A program made the position numbers and the translations under genes. Below, piece after piece: positions 35,686-43,654 of a stretch of DNA of 64,000 nucleotides (the first letter of the stretch is position 1; the number at the start of each line of letters is the position of its first letter). The notes under the pieces are model-generated. The model saw only the letters and a program-made list of their open reading frames with translations. It did not search any database and was not told the DNA's origin. Where the stretch lies: assembly GCF_002813915.1 (NCBI RefSeq), contig NZ_CP019335.1, positions 530,388 to 594,387 on the forward strand, read 5' to 3'. Source of the stretch: Tenacibaculum sp. SZ-18 (lineage in GTDB: Bacteria > Bacteroidota > Bacteroidia > Flavobacteriales > Flavobacteriaceae).

Positions 35686-36500
35686 ATAATCTAATCATTA
35701 GCTTTATTTTTTCTATGGTTGAATTTGTTGGAGTTTGTTATGAAAGCTAAATCCTTTGGTAAATCAGGTAGAGTGACCAATGAGATCAAAAAAATTAAAT
35801 TGGACCAACAAAGAAATCATTAAAAGATTAAATCTATTTCATCATAGTTTGCACTAATCAGTTAAATAAATTGGAATATGTTACCCAACTTGAAGATATA
35901 ATTTCTTGCGAAAAAGGGAGATTATTAAAGCTGTTTAAAATATTTATAACTGCTAAGTCAGAGGATATTTATAGAAATACTTATAACTTAAATATCCATT
36001 TAAACACAAGAGGATTTTATTAAAATTTGAAAGGATTGAGTTATAATTTATTTGCATAGAGCTAACAAAAAGAAGTTCTTGTTCTGAAGTAACTTTTTGG
36101 GATACAGATCGATCTTTAAAACTTTTTTAAATATAAGTACAAATAGTTCATTTATTTTTCTCTCTTTTGCAAAAAATGTCAATAGCGAAGTAAAAAGGAA
36201 TATATTTTTGATTTTATGGTTTTGGAAAAATATCTTAAGATTACCGTAAAGTAGTAGTTATAAATGCTATCAATCGATTGCTTGAGATGAAAGAGTTAAG
36301 GCGATATATACTCAAAAGGATTTACTTCTAGGGAACAATATTGTAACGCGCGGCTTTATTCGCAATTTATAAAGTAAAAAAAATAAGAACCTTTGAGTTT
36401 AGTTTTGGAGAAATAGGAGAATGAAAGTGTTCTATAGCAGTATTGATAAGATATAAAAAGAAGGAATTGAATTGTCAATTCGTTCTTCTTTCAAAAATTA
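35686..36500. other. Gene-poor, probably degenerate stretch
   Basis: About 800 bases hold no convincing gene on either strand. On the plus strand there are short open pieces that look like decayed coding sequence. One runs 27 codons from an ATG at 35740 (MKAKSFGKSGRVTNEIKK...). Another is a 63-codon piece without ATG ending at 36023 that contains LEYVTQLEDIISCEKGRLLK, and a further piece around 36250 reads NAINRLLEMKELRRYILK. They may belong to one broken gene. I could not name the family. The stretch adjoins the TonB pseudogene, so the whole 35.7-37.2 kb interval appears to be in decay. Confidence 0.5.
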
Positions 36501-37178
36501 TTAGTTAAGCTTAAAATTAATAGTGAATTTATTAACTACATGAACTGGAATATCATCTTTCATTGCTGGTTTTGAATTTGGGAAGTGTTCTGATAAGACG
36601 CTCAGCAGTAACTTCTAAAAGTTCACCTATACTTTCGTCTTTTAGTTTATGTATTAACAATACTTTTCTTATTACTTATAACAAAACGAATGTTTACAGT
36701 TCTCTGAATATTTGTATAAATAGGATATACTGTATAAGTAAAGTTTTCTTTGATGTGATAGACATTTGTTTTCCAAAATAAGCTGATTTCTCTAAATATG
36801 GAGATTTTCATATTTTTCAAATAAAGGAGTTCGATGTACATTATGAAAAGAAACCATTCCAGTTATATTTTCTTCACCCAATGATAAATCAGTTAGTAAG
36901 GTGCTTTTCTTTACTTCAAAAACAGTTTATTGATAGCCACTGGAAACAGCATTTGCAGTTAAATCTCTTTCGATGTACTCTTTTTCATGAAGATACCTCA
37001 AAAGATACTTTTTTAGTGTTTTGGTCGTCGTTCTTTTCTACAGTGCATTTAGTGATACTATTTAAATCTAAACTAGGGTCGGGTCAACAGAAATGGTTTC
37101 ACAAGTTGCTGTTTTTTGAACATGAAAACCAAAAGACAAGGCAATTAGTGTGGTAGAGATTTTAAATTTATTTTTTAA
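36501..37178 (-). pseudogene. Decayed TonB-family energy transducer
   Basis: Conceptual translation in changing frames gives a recognisable flavobacterial TonB-like protein. In order they are: a signal-like start (NKFKISTTLIALSFGFHV), DLNSITKCTVEKNDDQNTKKVSFEVSS followed by the basic KRVHRKR, PLFEKYENLHI, HIKENFTYTVYPIYTNIQ, VNIRFVIS, GELLEVTAERLIRTLPKFK and finally PAMKDDIPVHVVNKFTINF. The pieces lie in the right order on the minus strand but need at least four frame changes and contain in-frame stops (TGA after VSS, TAA, TAG). One change is a single extra A at the LPKFK/PAM junction. The start codon position reads TTA. A living copy would have linked proton-motive force or stress sensing to outer-membrane receptors. 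Confidence 0.82.
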
Positions 37179-37287
37179 AACTATATTATATTGGGTGATT
37201 GGAGATTCAAATATAAAAACTCTTTTAGGAGTTGCAATGTGAAGTTTTAATACTTAAAATATAAGTAATATCATAATAAAGACAAGA

Positions 37288-37317
37288 AAAAGGCGACCAA
37301 AAATATGGTCGCCTTTT
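37288..37317 (-). terminator. Terminator of lysS
   Basis: A 12-bp perfect stem (AAAAGGCGACCA, 37288-37299, with 37306-37317) ends 24 bases past the lysS stop. The T-rich tail on the minus strand is clear; the plus strand also has T's, so it may work both ways. Confidence 0.88.
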
Positions 37318-37341
37318 ATATTATAATTTAAGATTGTCTTA

Positions 37342-39036
37342 TTAAACCATCTCAACAAATAATCCGTCATCAACTTTTGAAACTTTAGCAAGATTATTTT
37401 TTGTTAATCCTTTTATGGTTTTATCCCATTTTTTATTACTCAGTCCAGATTGAGTTTTTAATTCTCCTAGTTCTAATTTTTCAGCTTTTTCTAATAAAGC
37501 TAAAACAGCTTTTTCATCATCATTTAATTCAACTGAAGGTGCTTTTCTTTCTGGTTTCATTTGTGGGAAGAATAATACTTCTTGGATAGAAGGGTTGTTC
37601 GTTAGATACATAATTAAACGATCCATACCAATACCTAATCCAGATGTTGGAGGCATTCCATATTCTAATGCACGTAAGAAATCTTGATCTATAAACATTG
37701 CTTCATCATCTCCACGATCAGCTAATTTTAATTGAGCTTCAAATCTCTCACGTTGATCAATTGGATCATTTAATTCTGAATACGCATTTGCGATTTCCTT
37801 ACCACAAACCATTAATTCAAAACGCTCTGTTAATTCTGGGTTGTCTCTATGTTCTTTGCATAATGGAGACATTTCTTTTGGGTAATCTGTAATGAAAGTA
37901 GGTTGAATATAATTTCCTTCACATTTTTCTCCGAAAATTTCATCTATTAATTTTCTTTTACCCATGGTTTTATCAACCTCAATTCCCATTCCTTTTGCAG
38001 CTTCAAATAGTTCCTCTTCAGATTTACCATTAATATCGAAACCAGTAAAATGCTTGATAGAATCCGCCATTGTTACTCTAGCATAAGGAGCTTTGAAGTC
38101 TACTTCGTGTTCTCCAAAAGTAGCTTTTGTTGTTCCGTTAACTGCAATTGCACAGTGCTCTAATAACTTCTCAGTGAACTCCATCATCCAATTGTAGTCT
38201 TTGTAAGCAACGTAAATTTCCATTGCAGTAAACTCTGGATTATGAGTTCTATCCATTCCTTCGTTACGGAAGTTCTTTGAGAATTCGTAAACACCATCAA
38301 ATCCACCAACAATTAATCTTTTTAAGTAAAGCTCGTTAGCAATTCTCATATATAATGGGATGTCCAACGAGTTGTGGTGAGTAACAAATGGTCTTGCGGC
38401 AGCACCACCAGGAATTGGTTGTAAAATCGGAGTTTCAACTTCAAAATAACCAGCATCATTAAAAAACTGACGCATTGCATTAAATAACTTGGTTCTTTTG
38501 ACAAAAACCTCTTTTACATGTGGATTAACAGCTAAATCAGCATACCGTTGTCTGTAACGCATCTCAGGATCTGTAAATCCATCATAAGTATTTCCTTCAG
38601 CATCTACTTTAGGCAAAGGAAGTGGTTTTAAAGATTTACTTAATAGAGTAAATTTTTTTACCATTACAGTCGATTCTCCAACTTGAGTTTTGAATAATTC
38701 TCCTTCAATTCCTACAAAATCTCCGATATCTAAAAGTTTCTTATATACTTCGTTGTAAAGAGATTTGTCTTCTCCAGTACAAATTTCATCACGATTAAAA
38801 TATACTTGAATTCGACCTTCATTATCTTGAAGTTCGGCAAATGAAGCCTTACCTTGAATTCTTCTTGACATTAAACGCCCTGCAATTACCACTTTTTTAC
38901 CTTCCTCAAATTTTTCTTTAATCTGTTTAGAACTTGAATCTAACGGATATAAATTTGCTGGATAAGGATTGATTCCAAGCTCACGTAATTTCGTCAGCTT
39001 TTCTCTGCGTACAATTTCTTGTTCTGATAATTGCAT
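37342..39036 (-). CDS. lysS: Lysyl-tRNA synthetase, class II
   Basis: The 564-residue enzyme has an N-terminal OB-fold anticodon-binding domain (GRLMSRRIQGKASFAELQD) and the class II core. The core has motif 1 (FFNDAGYFEVETPILQPIPGGA), motif 2 (FRNEGMDRTHNPEFTAMEIY) and motif 3 (GLGIGMDRLIMYL). About 65 extra residues follow motif 3 (ELNDDEKAVLALLEKAE... to the end), a small helical domain often seen in Bacteroidota LysRS. It charges tRNA-Lys and stands alone behind its own promoter. Confidence 0.97.
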   Translation of the reverse strand: MQLSEQEIVRREKLTKLRELGINPYPANLYPLDSSSKQIKEKFEEGKKVVIAGRLMSRRIQGKASFAELQDNEGRIQVYFNRDEICTGEDKSLYNEVYKKLLDIGDFVGIEGELFKTQVGESTVMVKKFTLLSKSLKPLPLPKVDAEGNTYDGFTDPEMRYRQRYADLAVNPHVKEVFVKRTKLFNAMRQFFNDAGYFEVETPILQPIPGGAAARPFVTHHNSLDIPLYMRIANELYLKRLIVGGFDGVYEFSKNFRNEGMDRTHNPEFTAMEIYVAYKDYNWMMEFTEKLLEHCAIAVNGTTKATFGEHEVDFKAPYARVTMADSIKHFTGFDINGKSEEELFEAAKGMGIEVDKTMGKRKLIDEIFGEKCEGNYIQPTFITDYPKEMSPLCKEHRDNPELTERFELMVCGKEIANAYSELNDPIDQRERFEAQLKLADRGDDEAMFIDQDFLRALEYGMPPTSGLGIGMDRLIMYLTNNPSIQEVLFFPQMKPERKAPSVELNDDEKAVLALLEKAEKLELGELKTQSGLSNKKWDKTIKGLTKNNLAKVSKVDDGLFVEMV

Positions 39037-39070
39037 TATTAATTATTTTAAGTGATTTAAATTAAAGGCG

Positions 39071-39102
39071 CAAAGATACAATCAATTGAAGAATTAAACA
39101 AT
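39071..39102 (-). promoter_or_regulatory. Promoter of lysS
   Basis: On the minus strand: ATTG (39099-39102), 20 bases, TATCTTTG (39071-39078), 34 bases before the ATG. Confidence 0.78.
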
Positions 39103-39140
39103 CTTCTTTTTTCTTGAAAAAATAAAAAACAACAGAAATT

Positions 39141-39171
39141 TTTGCTTATAATTAAAATATCTTTATATTTG
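39141..39171 (+). promoter_or_regulatory. Strong promoter of an unannotated small RNA
   Basis: TTTG (39141-39144), exactly 19 bases, TATATTTG (39164-39171). It is the best consensus match in the window and faces a stretch with no reading frame. Confidence 0.85.
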
Positions 39172-39174
39172 CAG

Positions 39175-39282
39175 GCTGTTTAATTTGAAAACAGCGTTTA
39201 GTTGTGTTGTGAGGCGATAAATCGCCTAGGTTTTGTTAACCAATGGAAAGCTTCCCTTTTTTGGGTTGCTTTTTTATTTTTT
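39175..39282 (+). ncRNA. Candidate structured small RNA of about 105 bases
   Basis: The stretch between lysS and the DUF456 gene has a consensus promoter in front and a terminator at its end but no open frame. Hairpin 1 is GCTGTTT/AAACAGC (39175-39195). Hairpin 2 is AGGCGA/TCGCCT with loop TAAA (39212-39227). A small GGTT/AACC stem lies at 39229-39241. The last hairpin is AAAGC-CCC/GGG-GCTTT with a symmetric TT/TT internal loop (39247-39272), followed by a T-rich tail. It lacks the SRP RNA tip signature and is too short for 6S, tmRNA or RNase P. It could be a known flavobacterial RNA class I cannot match from memory, or new. Confidence 0.65.
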
Positions 39283-39294
39283 ACCTACTTCATT

Positions 39295-39804
39295 TTAAAA
39301 TAAAACATTTTTATATTCCCAAACAGTAGATAAAAACAAGAAAAAGTAAACAATTGCGACCGAGAATTTGATAGTTGCTGAAGCCAAGAAACCTAAAAAT
39401 GCTCCCGTTGAAGCTTTTAAAGCTCTATCTGTATCCTTGCCATCGTATAGTAATTCTCCAACAAATGCTCCAAAGAAGGCCCCAATTAATATTCCAAAAG
39501 GAATAGGGGAGAATAAACCAATAATTAATCCTATTGTTGTTCCGTAAGCTCCATACTTAGTACCGCCAAATTTTTTAGCTCCCATTGCAGGAATGAAATA
39601 GTCCATGATAAATATAAAAAGAGCAATAAATAATGTAATACCAAGAAAAGTCCAGTTTTGTGGAATCACCTTGGTTAAATGAAGTAGTAATAACCCAATC
39701 CAACTAGTTATTGGTCCTGGTAATATTGGTAAAAATGAGCCAATTACGCCTAAACAGACAAATATAAAACCTGCTAATATTAGCAAAATATCCATAGAAT
39801 TCAT
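39295..39804 (-). CDS. DUF456 membrane protein
   Basis: The 169-residue protein has about five membrane segments with many glycines (LAGFIFVCLGVIGSFLPILPGP near the start, and FIMDYFIPAMGAKKFGGTKYGAYG, which is characteristic of DUF456). The family's role is unknown. Its stop lies 13 bases from the end of the small-RNA terminator on the opposite strand, which may serve both. An in-frame Met three codons in could also be the start. Confidence 0.88.
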   Translation of the reverse strand: MNSMDILLILAGFIFVCLGVIGSFLPILPGPITSWIGLLLLHLTKVIPQNWTFLGITLFIALFIFIMDYFIPAMGAKKFGGTKYGAYGTTIGLIIGLFSPIPFGILIGAFFGAFVGELLYDGKDTDRALKASTGAFLGFLASATIKFSVAIVYFFLFLSTVWEYKNVLF

Positions 39805-39865
39805 TCAATTTATATGTATATGACGAGTCGTGTTTGTGGTTGTTACATAGTATATGATTTATTTT

Positions 39866-39901
39866 TAACTAAAAAATTAGTTTAAACTAATTTTTTAGTT
39901 A
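39866..39901 (+). promoter_or_regulatory. Twin palindromic operator, probably for the BlaI-type regulator
   Basis: A perfect 36-bp palindrome made of two dyads of the form ACTAA-N4-TTAGT (39868-39881 and 39886-39899), spaced 18 bp centre to centre. A TATATTTG -7 box starts at 39900, so the dyads cover the -33 and spacer. BlaI/MecI repressors bind dyads of this general kind, and a BlaI-type gene lies in the operon behind it; the pairing is inference. Confidence 0.75.
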
Positions 39902-39936
39902 TATTTGAAGAGTGAAAAATTATAAGTTTAAATTAA

Positions 39937-40419
39937 ATGGAAAAGTATTTAGGAGTTTTTATTGTGCTAATCGTTCTTTATTCCTGTTCAAAAGATAAAG
40001 AACAGTCAAGAGTAATTGGAGTTCATAATCGTCCCGATTTTGAAGAATTAAAAGAATTGAAACTAGATGATTATTATGTGAATTTATTGAATCCAAAATT
40101 TTCAAAGAAAGAAGACTTCAAAGGCGTATTAAAATCATGGGGAGATTTTCATAATAAAGTAAATGAAGTTTTAGTAGCAAATGATTTTTCTTGGGAAATT
40201 CCAGATTCATCTATTACTGTTGTTAATAAAATTTATTTCAATAAATATGGAAAAGTAAATTACTTTTTGGTTAACGTGCGTAACGAGAATGTCACCAACG
40301 AGGTGAAAAATAAATATATTTCGTTGTTAAATTCTCATTTAGATGAACTTTCAATAGAACTAAAAAGAGAAGGTCAGTTTTCCCAGTGTGGTAAAGTAAA
40401 ATATAAAAATTATGAGTAA
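39937..40419 (+). CDS. Lipoprotein, first gene of the BlaI/M56 operon
   Basis: The 160-residue product has a lipoprotein signal (IVLIVLYSCSKDKE, lipid Cys at about residue 17). The C-terminal half (VVNKIYFNKYGKVNYFLVN and following) has a beta pattern similar to the TonB C-terminal fold seen in the M56 protein and in the lipoprotein at 43655, but the match is weak. It overlaps the BlaI-type gene by 8 bases and lies 36 bases after the operator, so it is under the same control. A ligand-binding or sensing role beside the M56 protein is inference. Confidence 0.75.
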   Translation: MEKYLGVFIVLIVLYSCSKDKEQSRVIGVHNRPDFEELKELKLDDYYVNLLNPKFSKKEDFKGVLKSWGDFHNKVNEVLVANDFSWEIPDSSITVVNKIYFNKYGKVNYFLVNVRNENVTNEVKNKYISLLNSHLDELSIELKREGQFSQCGKVKYKNYE

Positions 40420-40780
40420 ACAGTTAACAAAGGCAGAAGAACAAATAATGCAGGTGTTGTGGGATTTAAAAGAAGCCTCTGTAAAGGAAGTAATTGCTGA
40501 GTTACCAGATCCAAAACCAGCATACAATACCGTTTCAACGATAATTAGAATTTTAGAAACGAAAGATTTTGTTGGGCATCAACCAAAAGGAAGAGGTTAT
40601 GTTTATTTTCCTATAATTGAAAAAACAGATTATAGTAATCAGAGTTTACATAAACTTATGAATGGATATTTTGGAGGATCATTTAAAAGTATGGTGTCAT
40701 TTTTCATGAAAGAGAATAAGCTCGATATTACAGAGTTGGAAACTATTTTAAAGGAAGTGGAAAAGAATAATAAAAAATAG
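40412..40780 (+). CDS. BlaI/MecI/CopY-family winged-helix repressor
   Basis: The 122-residue product has an N-terminal winged helix (LTKAEEQIMQVLWDLKEASVKEVIAEL, then the recognition helix AYNTVSTIIRILETKDFV and wing GRGYVYFPI) and a short C-terminal dimer segment. In the Bla system the repressor is cut when the membrane sensor is activated. Here the sensor candidate is the M56 protein five bases downstream. It likely represses its own operon through the twin dyad at 39866-39901. The inducing signal is unknown. Confidence 0.94.
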   Translation: MSKQLTKAEEQIMQVLWDLKEASVKEVIAELPDPKPAYNTVSTIIRILETKDFVGHQPKGRGYVYFPIIEKTDYSNQSLHKLMNGYFGGSFKSMVSFFMKENKLDITELETILKEVEKNNKK

Positions 40781-40785
40781 AAGTT

Positions 40786-42258
40786 ATGTTATCGTATACT
40801 ATTCAAGTGATCTTATTTCAAATATTATTCTTAGCGGTTTATGATATTTTCTTAAGTCGAGAAACTTTTTTTACTACAAATAGAATTTATTTAATTTTTT
40901 CGGTAATTATTTCTTTTATTCTTCCTTTGATTAAATTACCAGTTATTAAAGATGCAGTTCCTCAGGAATATACAATTTTATTACCTGAAGTTGTTTTGTC
41001 TCCTCAAACTATTATTGAGAAACAAGAATGGTATCAGTCTGTCAGCTATTTAAATGTTTTATTTTGGATCGGAGCGTTCGCAGCTTCTTTATGCTTTCTA
41101 ATAAAACTTTATAGTGTAATTAAACTTTTATGGGAGAACAATGTCGAGAAAAGAAAGGATTATAAGCTTATTAATTTATCGAATTCAACAAAAGCTTTTT
41201 CATTTTTCAACTTTATTTTTATTGGAGAAAATATACCAAGTAAAAGAAAAGAAAAAATCATTCAGCACGAATTGGTGCATGCAAAACAAAAGCACACAAT
41301 AGATTTATTGTTTTTTGAAGTTCTGAAAATATGTATGTGGTTTAATCCGATACTTTGGGTGTTTCAAAAAAGAATCACCACAGTACATGAATTTCTGTCT
41401 GATGAAATTGCTAGTAAATCGTTAGAAACCAAAACATACATCAATAGTTTACTTGAACAAGTGTTTCAAGTTGAGAAAATATCATTTGTAAACCAATTTT
41501 ATAAAAGTTCGCTAATTAAAAAGAGAATCATTATGATGACAAAAAAAAGATCTACAAAAGTAAAACAGTTTAAATATTTATTAATCGCTCCTGTTTTACT
41601 TAGCATGTTAATGTATACATCTTGTTTAAATGAAGAGCAGTTGATTACAGAAACAGAAAGAAATATTTTCCAAAGTAAAATTAGTTTTCACGGTGAAGAT
41701 TACTTTTTGAAATCTACTACAAAAGATGGACAACTAAAAGCATATAATGAAGCAGGAGAAGAGGTCAACCCAAATACAGTATTTCCAGATCACAAATTTT
41801 ATTATGATAAAGAAGGTTTTTTAGTTTGTGAATTTGAACTAGGTAAAATTTACTCGGAAAGAAACTCATTTAAAACGAAGGATTTTTATGCTTTTGTTTT
41901 TAAAAGAAAAGTAAAAAATGTACCGTTTTATCAACTGGATAAATTTCCTAGCTTCCAAAATGAAAAGGCTTCCAAAGATACTTTCAATCGAAATATGGTA
42001 AGTTTTGTTAATCAGAATATTGATTTAAAATTTGTCAATAGTTTAGATCTTAATCCCGGTAAAACAAGAGTTTTTGCTCAATTTAAAATCGATGAAAATG
42101 GAAATGTAATCGATATTAATGTTAGGGCGCCACATCCTAAATTAGTTGAGTATATCAAAAGCGTTATTCAAAAACTTCCAAGATTAATTCCTGGTGAAAA
42201 GGATGGCGAAGTAGTTAAAGTTGGTTATACATTACCTATTGCGTTTAATATTAAATAA
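40786..42258 (+). CDS. M56 (BlaR1-like) membrane metallopeptidase with C-terminal TonB-like domain
   Basis: The 490-residue product has three or four N-terminal membrane helices and a cytoplasmic-type M56 zinc motif HELVHAKQKH near residue 165. After a further membrane helix (KYLLIAPVLLSMLMYTSC, ~265-282) comes an outer domain whose last ~75 residues have a TonB-C-like fold pattern (FAQFKIDENGNVIDINV, RLIPGEKDGEVVKVGYTLPIAF). In BlaR1 a sensor domain occupies that place; here a TonB-like domain does. It probably cleaves or triggers cleavage of the BlaI-type repressor encoded just before it. Confidence 0.92.
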   Translation: MLSYTIQVILFQILFLAVYDIFLSRETFFTTNRIYLIFSVIISFILPLIKLPVIKDAVPQEYTILLPEVVLSPQTIIEKQEWYQSVSYLNVLFWIGAFAASLCFLIKLYSVIKLLWENNVEKRKDYKLINLSNSTKAFSFFNFIFIGENIPSKRKEKIIQHELVHAKQKHTIDLLFFEVLKICMWFNPILWVFQKRITTVHEFLSDEIASKSLETKTYINSLLEQVFQVEKISFVNQFYKSSLIKKRIIMMTKKRSTKVKQFKYLLIAPVLLSMLMYTSCLNEEQLITETERNIFQSKISFHGEDYFLKSTTKDGQLKAYNEAGEEVNPNTVFPDHKFYYDKEGFLVCEFELGKIYSERNSFKTKDFYAFVFKRKVKNVPFYQLDKFPSFQNEKASKDTFNRNMVSFVNQNIDLKFVNSLDLNPGKTRVFAQFKIDENGNVIDINVRAPHPKLVEYIKSVIQKLPRLIPGEKDGEVVKVGYTLPIAFNIK

Positions 42259-42306
42259 TAACAGAAAGAGAGAATTTTTATAATATTTGAAACTATGATG
42301 TTTATA

Positions 42307-42334
42307 AAGGCTGAAGTTATACTTCGGCTTTTAT
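42307..42334 (+). terminator. Weak terminator after the M56 gene
   Basis: An 11-bp stem with two G-U pairs (42307-42317 with 42321-42331), three-base loop, and only four T's. It may attenuate rather than stop transcription into the TPR gene. Confidence 0.5.
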
Positions 42335-42366
42335 GACGAATTCAATACGGAGATAAAACAGAGTTT

Positions 42367-43617
42367 ATGAAAACAAAAATTGCAATAATTATTTTATGGT
42401 TTTTCTTAATTGGATTAAACGCCCAAAAAGAAACAGAATTGATTGATAATTTAATTAATCAAGGGAGATATCAAAAGGCCTTAAAAGAATTAAGTTTATT
42501 ACCAGATTCATTCAATAAGAATTATAAAATTGCGACAATTTATGATGTTTTAGATAATCATATAAAAGCATCATCTTATTTTAAAAAAGCATTGATTTTT
42601 AAAGATGATTACAAAACGAAGGTAAAACTCGGGAAGTCTTTGCTTAAGGATAAACGAATTCGCGAAGTGGTTGCTTTGTATGAAGATATTTGTTTTAAAG
42701 ATCCTGAAAATTTAGTTGCAAAATATACTTTAGGGAAAAGGTATTTGCAGATTAAAAAGTTTGCTAAAGCGAGGGAAATCTTTAAACAGCTAATAATTAG
42801 GGATAAAGAAAATGCGAATTATTACTACCAGTATGCATTGTCAAACCCTCAGCCTAAAAAAATATTTAAGCGAATCGATTATTATTTGTTAGCCTATAAA
42901 AAGGATAACCAACATTTTAATTCGATTGAAAAATTGGCACGCGGATTTACAACAATTAAAGATAGAGATTCTGCTTTAGTTTTTATTGATAAAGGTTTGA
43001 TGTTAAGGCCAAATCATATTGATTTAAATCGTCTTAAAATAAACAGTTTGTTTCGAAAGAAAGATTATGAAGAAAGTATTTCATTATTGAAACATATCGA
43101 TACAATTCAACCAAATGAACATTATACTCATAAAATGTTAGGGCGTTGTTATTTCAATTTAGAAAAGTATGTTGAAGCAGAAAAGCATTTTCAGAAAGCC
43201 AGTAAACTTGATATAGAAGATTATAGTAGCATGACTTTTTTAGGTGATATTGCAATGATGAATAAACAGCCAAGAATGGCTTTGGTCTATTATATGTCTG
43301 GAACAACAAGAGGAAAGAAGAAGAGAGATCGAGCATACATGGGATTAGCAAATGTTTTTTCAGAAATGAAAATGCCAAGAAATGTGTTAGAGTCATATGA
43401 AAGTGCATGGGAAGATAACTCAAAGAACTACAAAGCATTATTTGGCTTGGCAAAACAGTCAGATAATTATTATAAGGATAAAAAAATTGGTTATAAATTA
43501 TATAAAAGATATAAGTCAAGATTTGAAGGAAAAGACTCGATTACAGATAAGTTTGTTGATAATAGAATAAAAGAAATAAAAAAGAAGTATTTCTTGAAGG
43601 GAGAAAAGTTAGAATAA
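42367..43617 (+). CDS. Exported tetratricopeptide-repeat protein
   Basis: The 416-residue product has a signal peptide (residues 1-18, GLNA-Q) and about nine TPR-type helix pairs. Repeat phrases are NYKIATIYDVLDNHIKASSYFKKAL, LVAKYTLGKRYLQIKKFAKAREIFKQL and HKMLGRCYFNLEKYVEAEKHFQKAS. A basic end (KEIKKKYFLKGEKLE) closes it. TPR proteins are scaffolds; the partner is unknown. It follows the BlaI/M56 operon by 108 bases and precedes the TonB-C-like lipoprotein by 37. Confidence 0.9.
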   Translation: MKTKIAIIILWFFLIGLNAQKETELIDNLINQGRYQKALKELSLLPDSFNKNYKIATIYDVLDNHIKASSYFKKALIFKDDYKTKVKLGKSLLKDKRIREVVALYEDICFKDPENLVAKYTLGKRYLQIKKFAKAREIFKQLIIRDKENANYYYQYALSNPQPKKIFKRIDYYLLAYKKDNQHFNSIEKLARGFTTIKDRDSALVFIDKGLMLRPNHIDLNRLKINSLFRKKDYEESISLLKHIDTIQPNEHYTHKMLGRCYFNLEKYVEAEKHFQKASKLDIEDYSSMTFLGDIAMMNKQPRMALVYYMSGTTRGKKKRDRAYMGLANVFSEMKMPRNVLESYESAWEDNSKNYKALFGLAKQSDNYYKDKKIGYKLYKRYKSRFEGKDSITDKFVDNRIKEIKKKYFLKGEKLE

Positions 43618-43654
43618 ATCTTTTTTTATATTTTCACTTTATAAATCTAAAGTT

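Noticed and set aside
36647..36841. Minus-strand 64-codon frame as an independent small gene.
   Set aside because: It is one fragment of the TonB pseudogene (HIKENFTYTVYPIYTNIQ... VNIRFVIS), not a separate gene.
36563..37156. Plus-strand reading frames of 72 codons (36563) and 91 codons (36881) in the comEC-lysS gap.
   Set aside because: They are antisense shadows of the minus-strand TonB pseudogene, whose translated pieces match a known family in order; the plus frames show no such match.
39175..39282. SRP (4.5S) RNA.
   Set aside because: The conserved tip signature with GGAA loop and AGCAGCC-type segment is missing, so the RNA was reported as an unclassified candidate.
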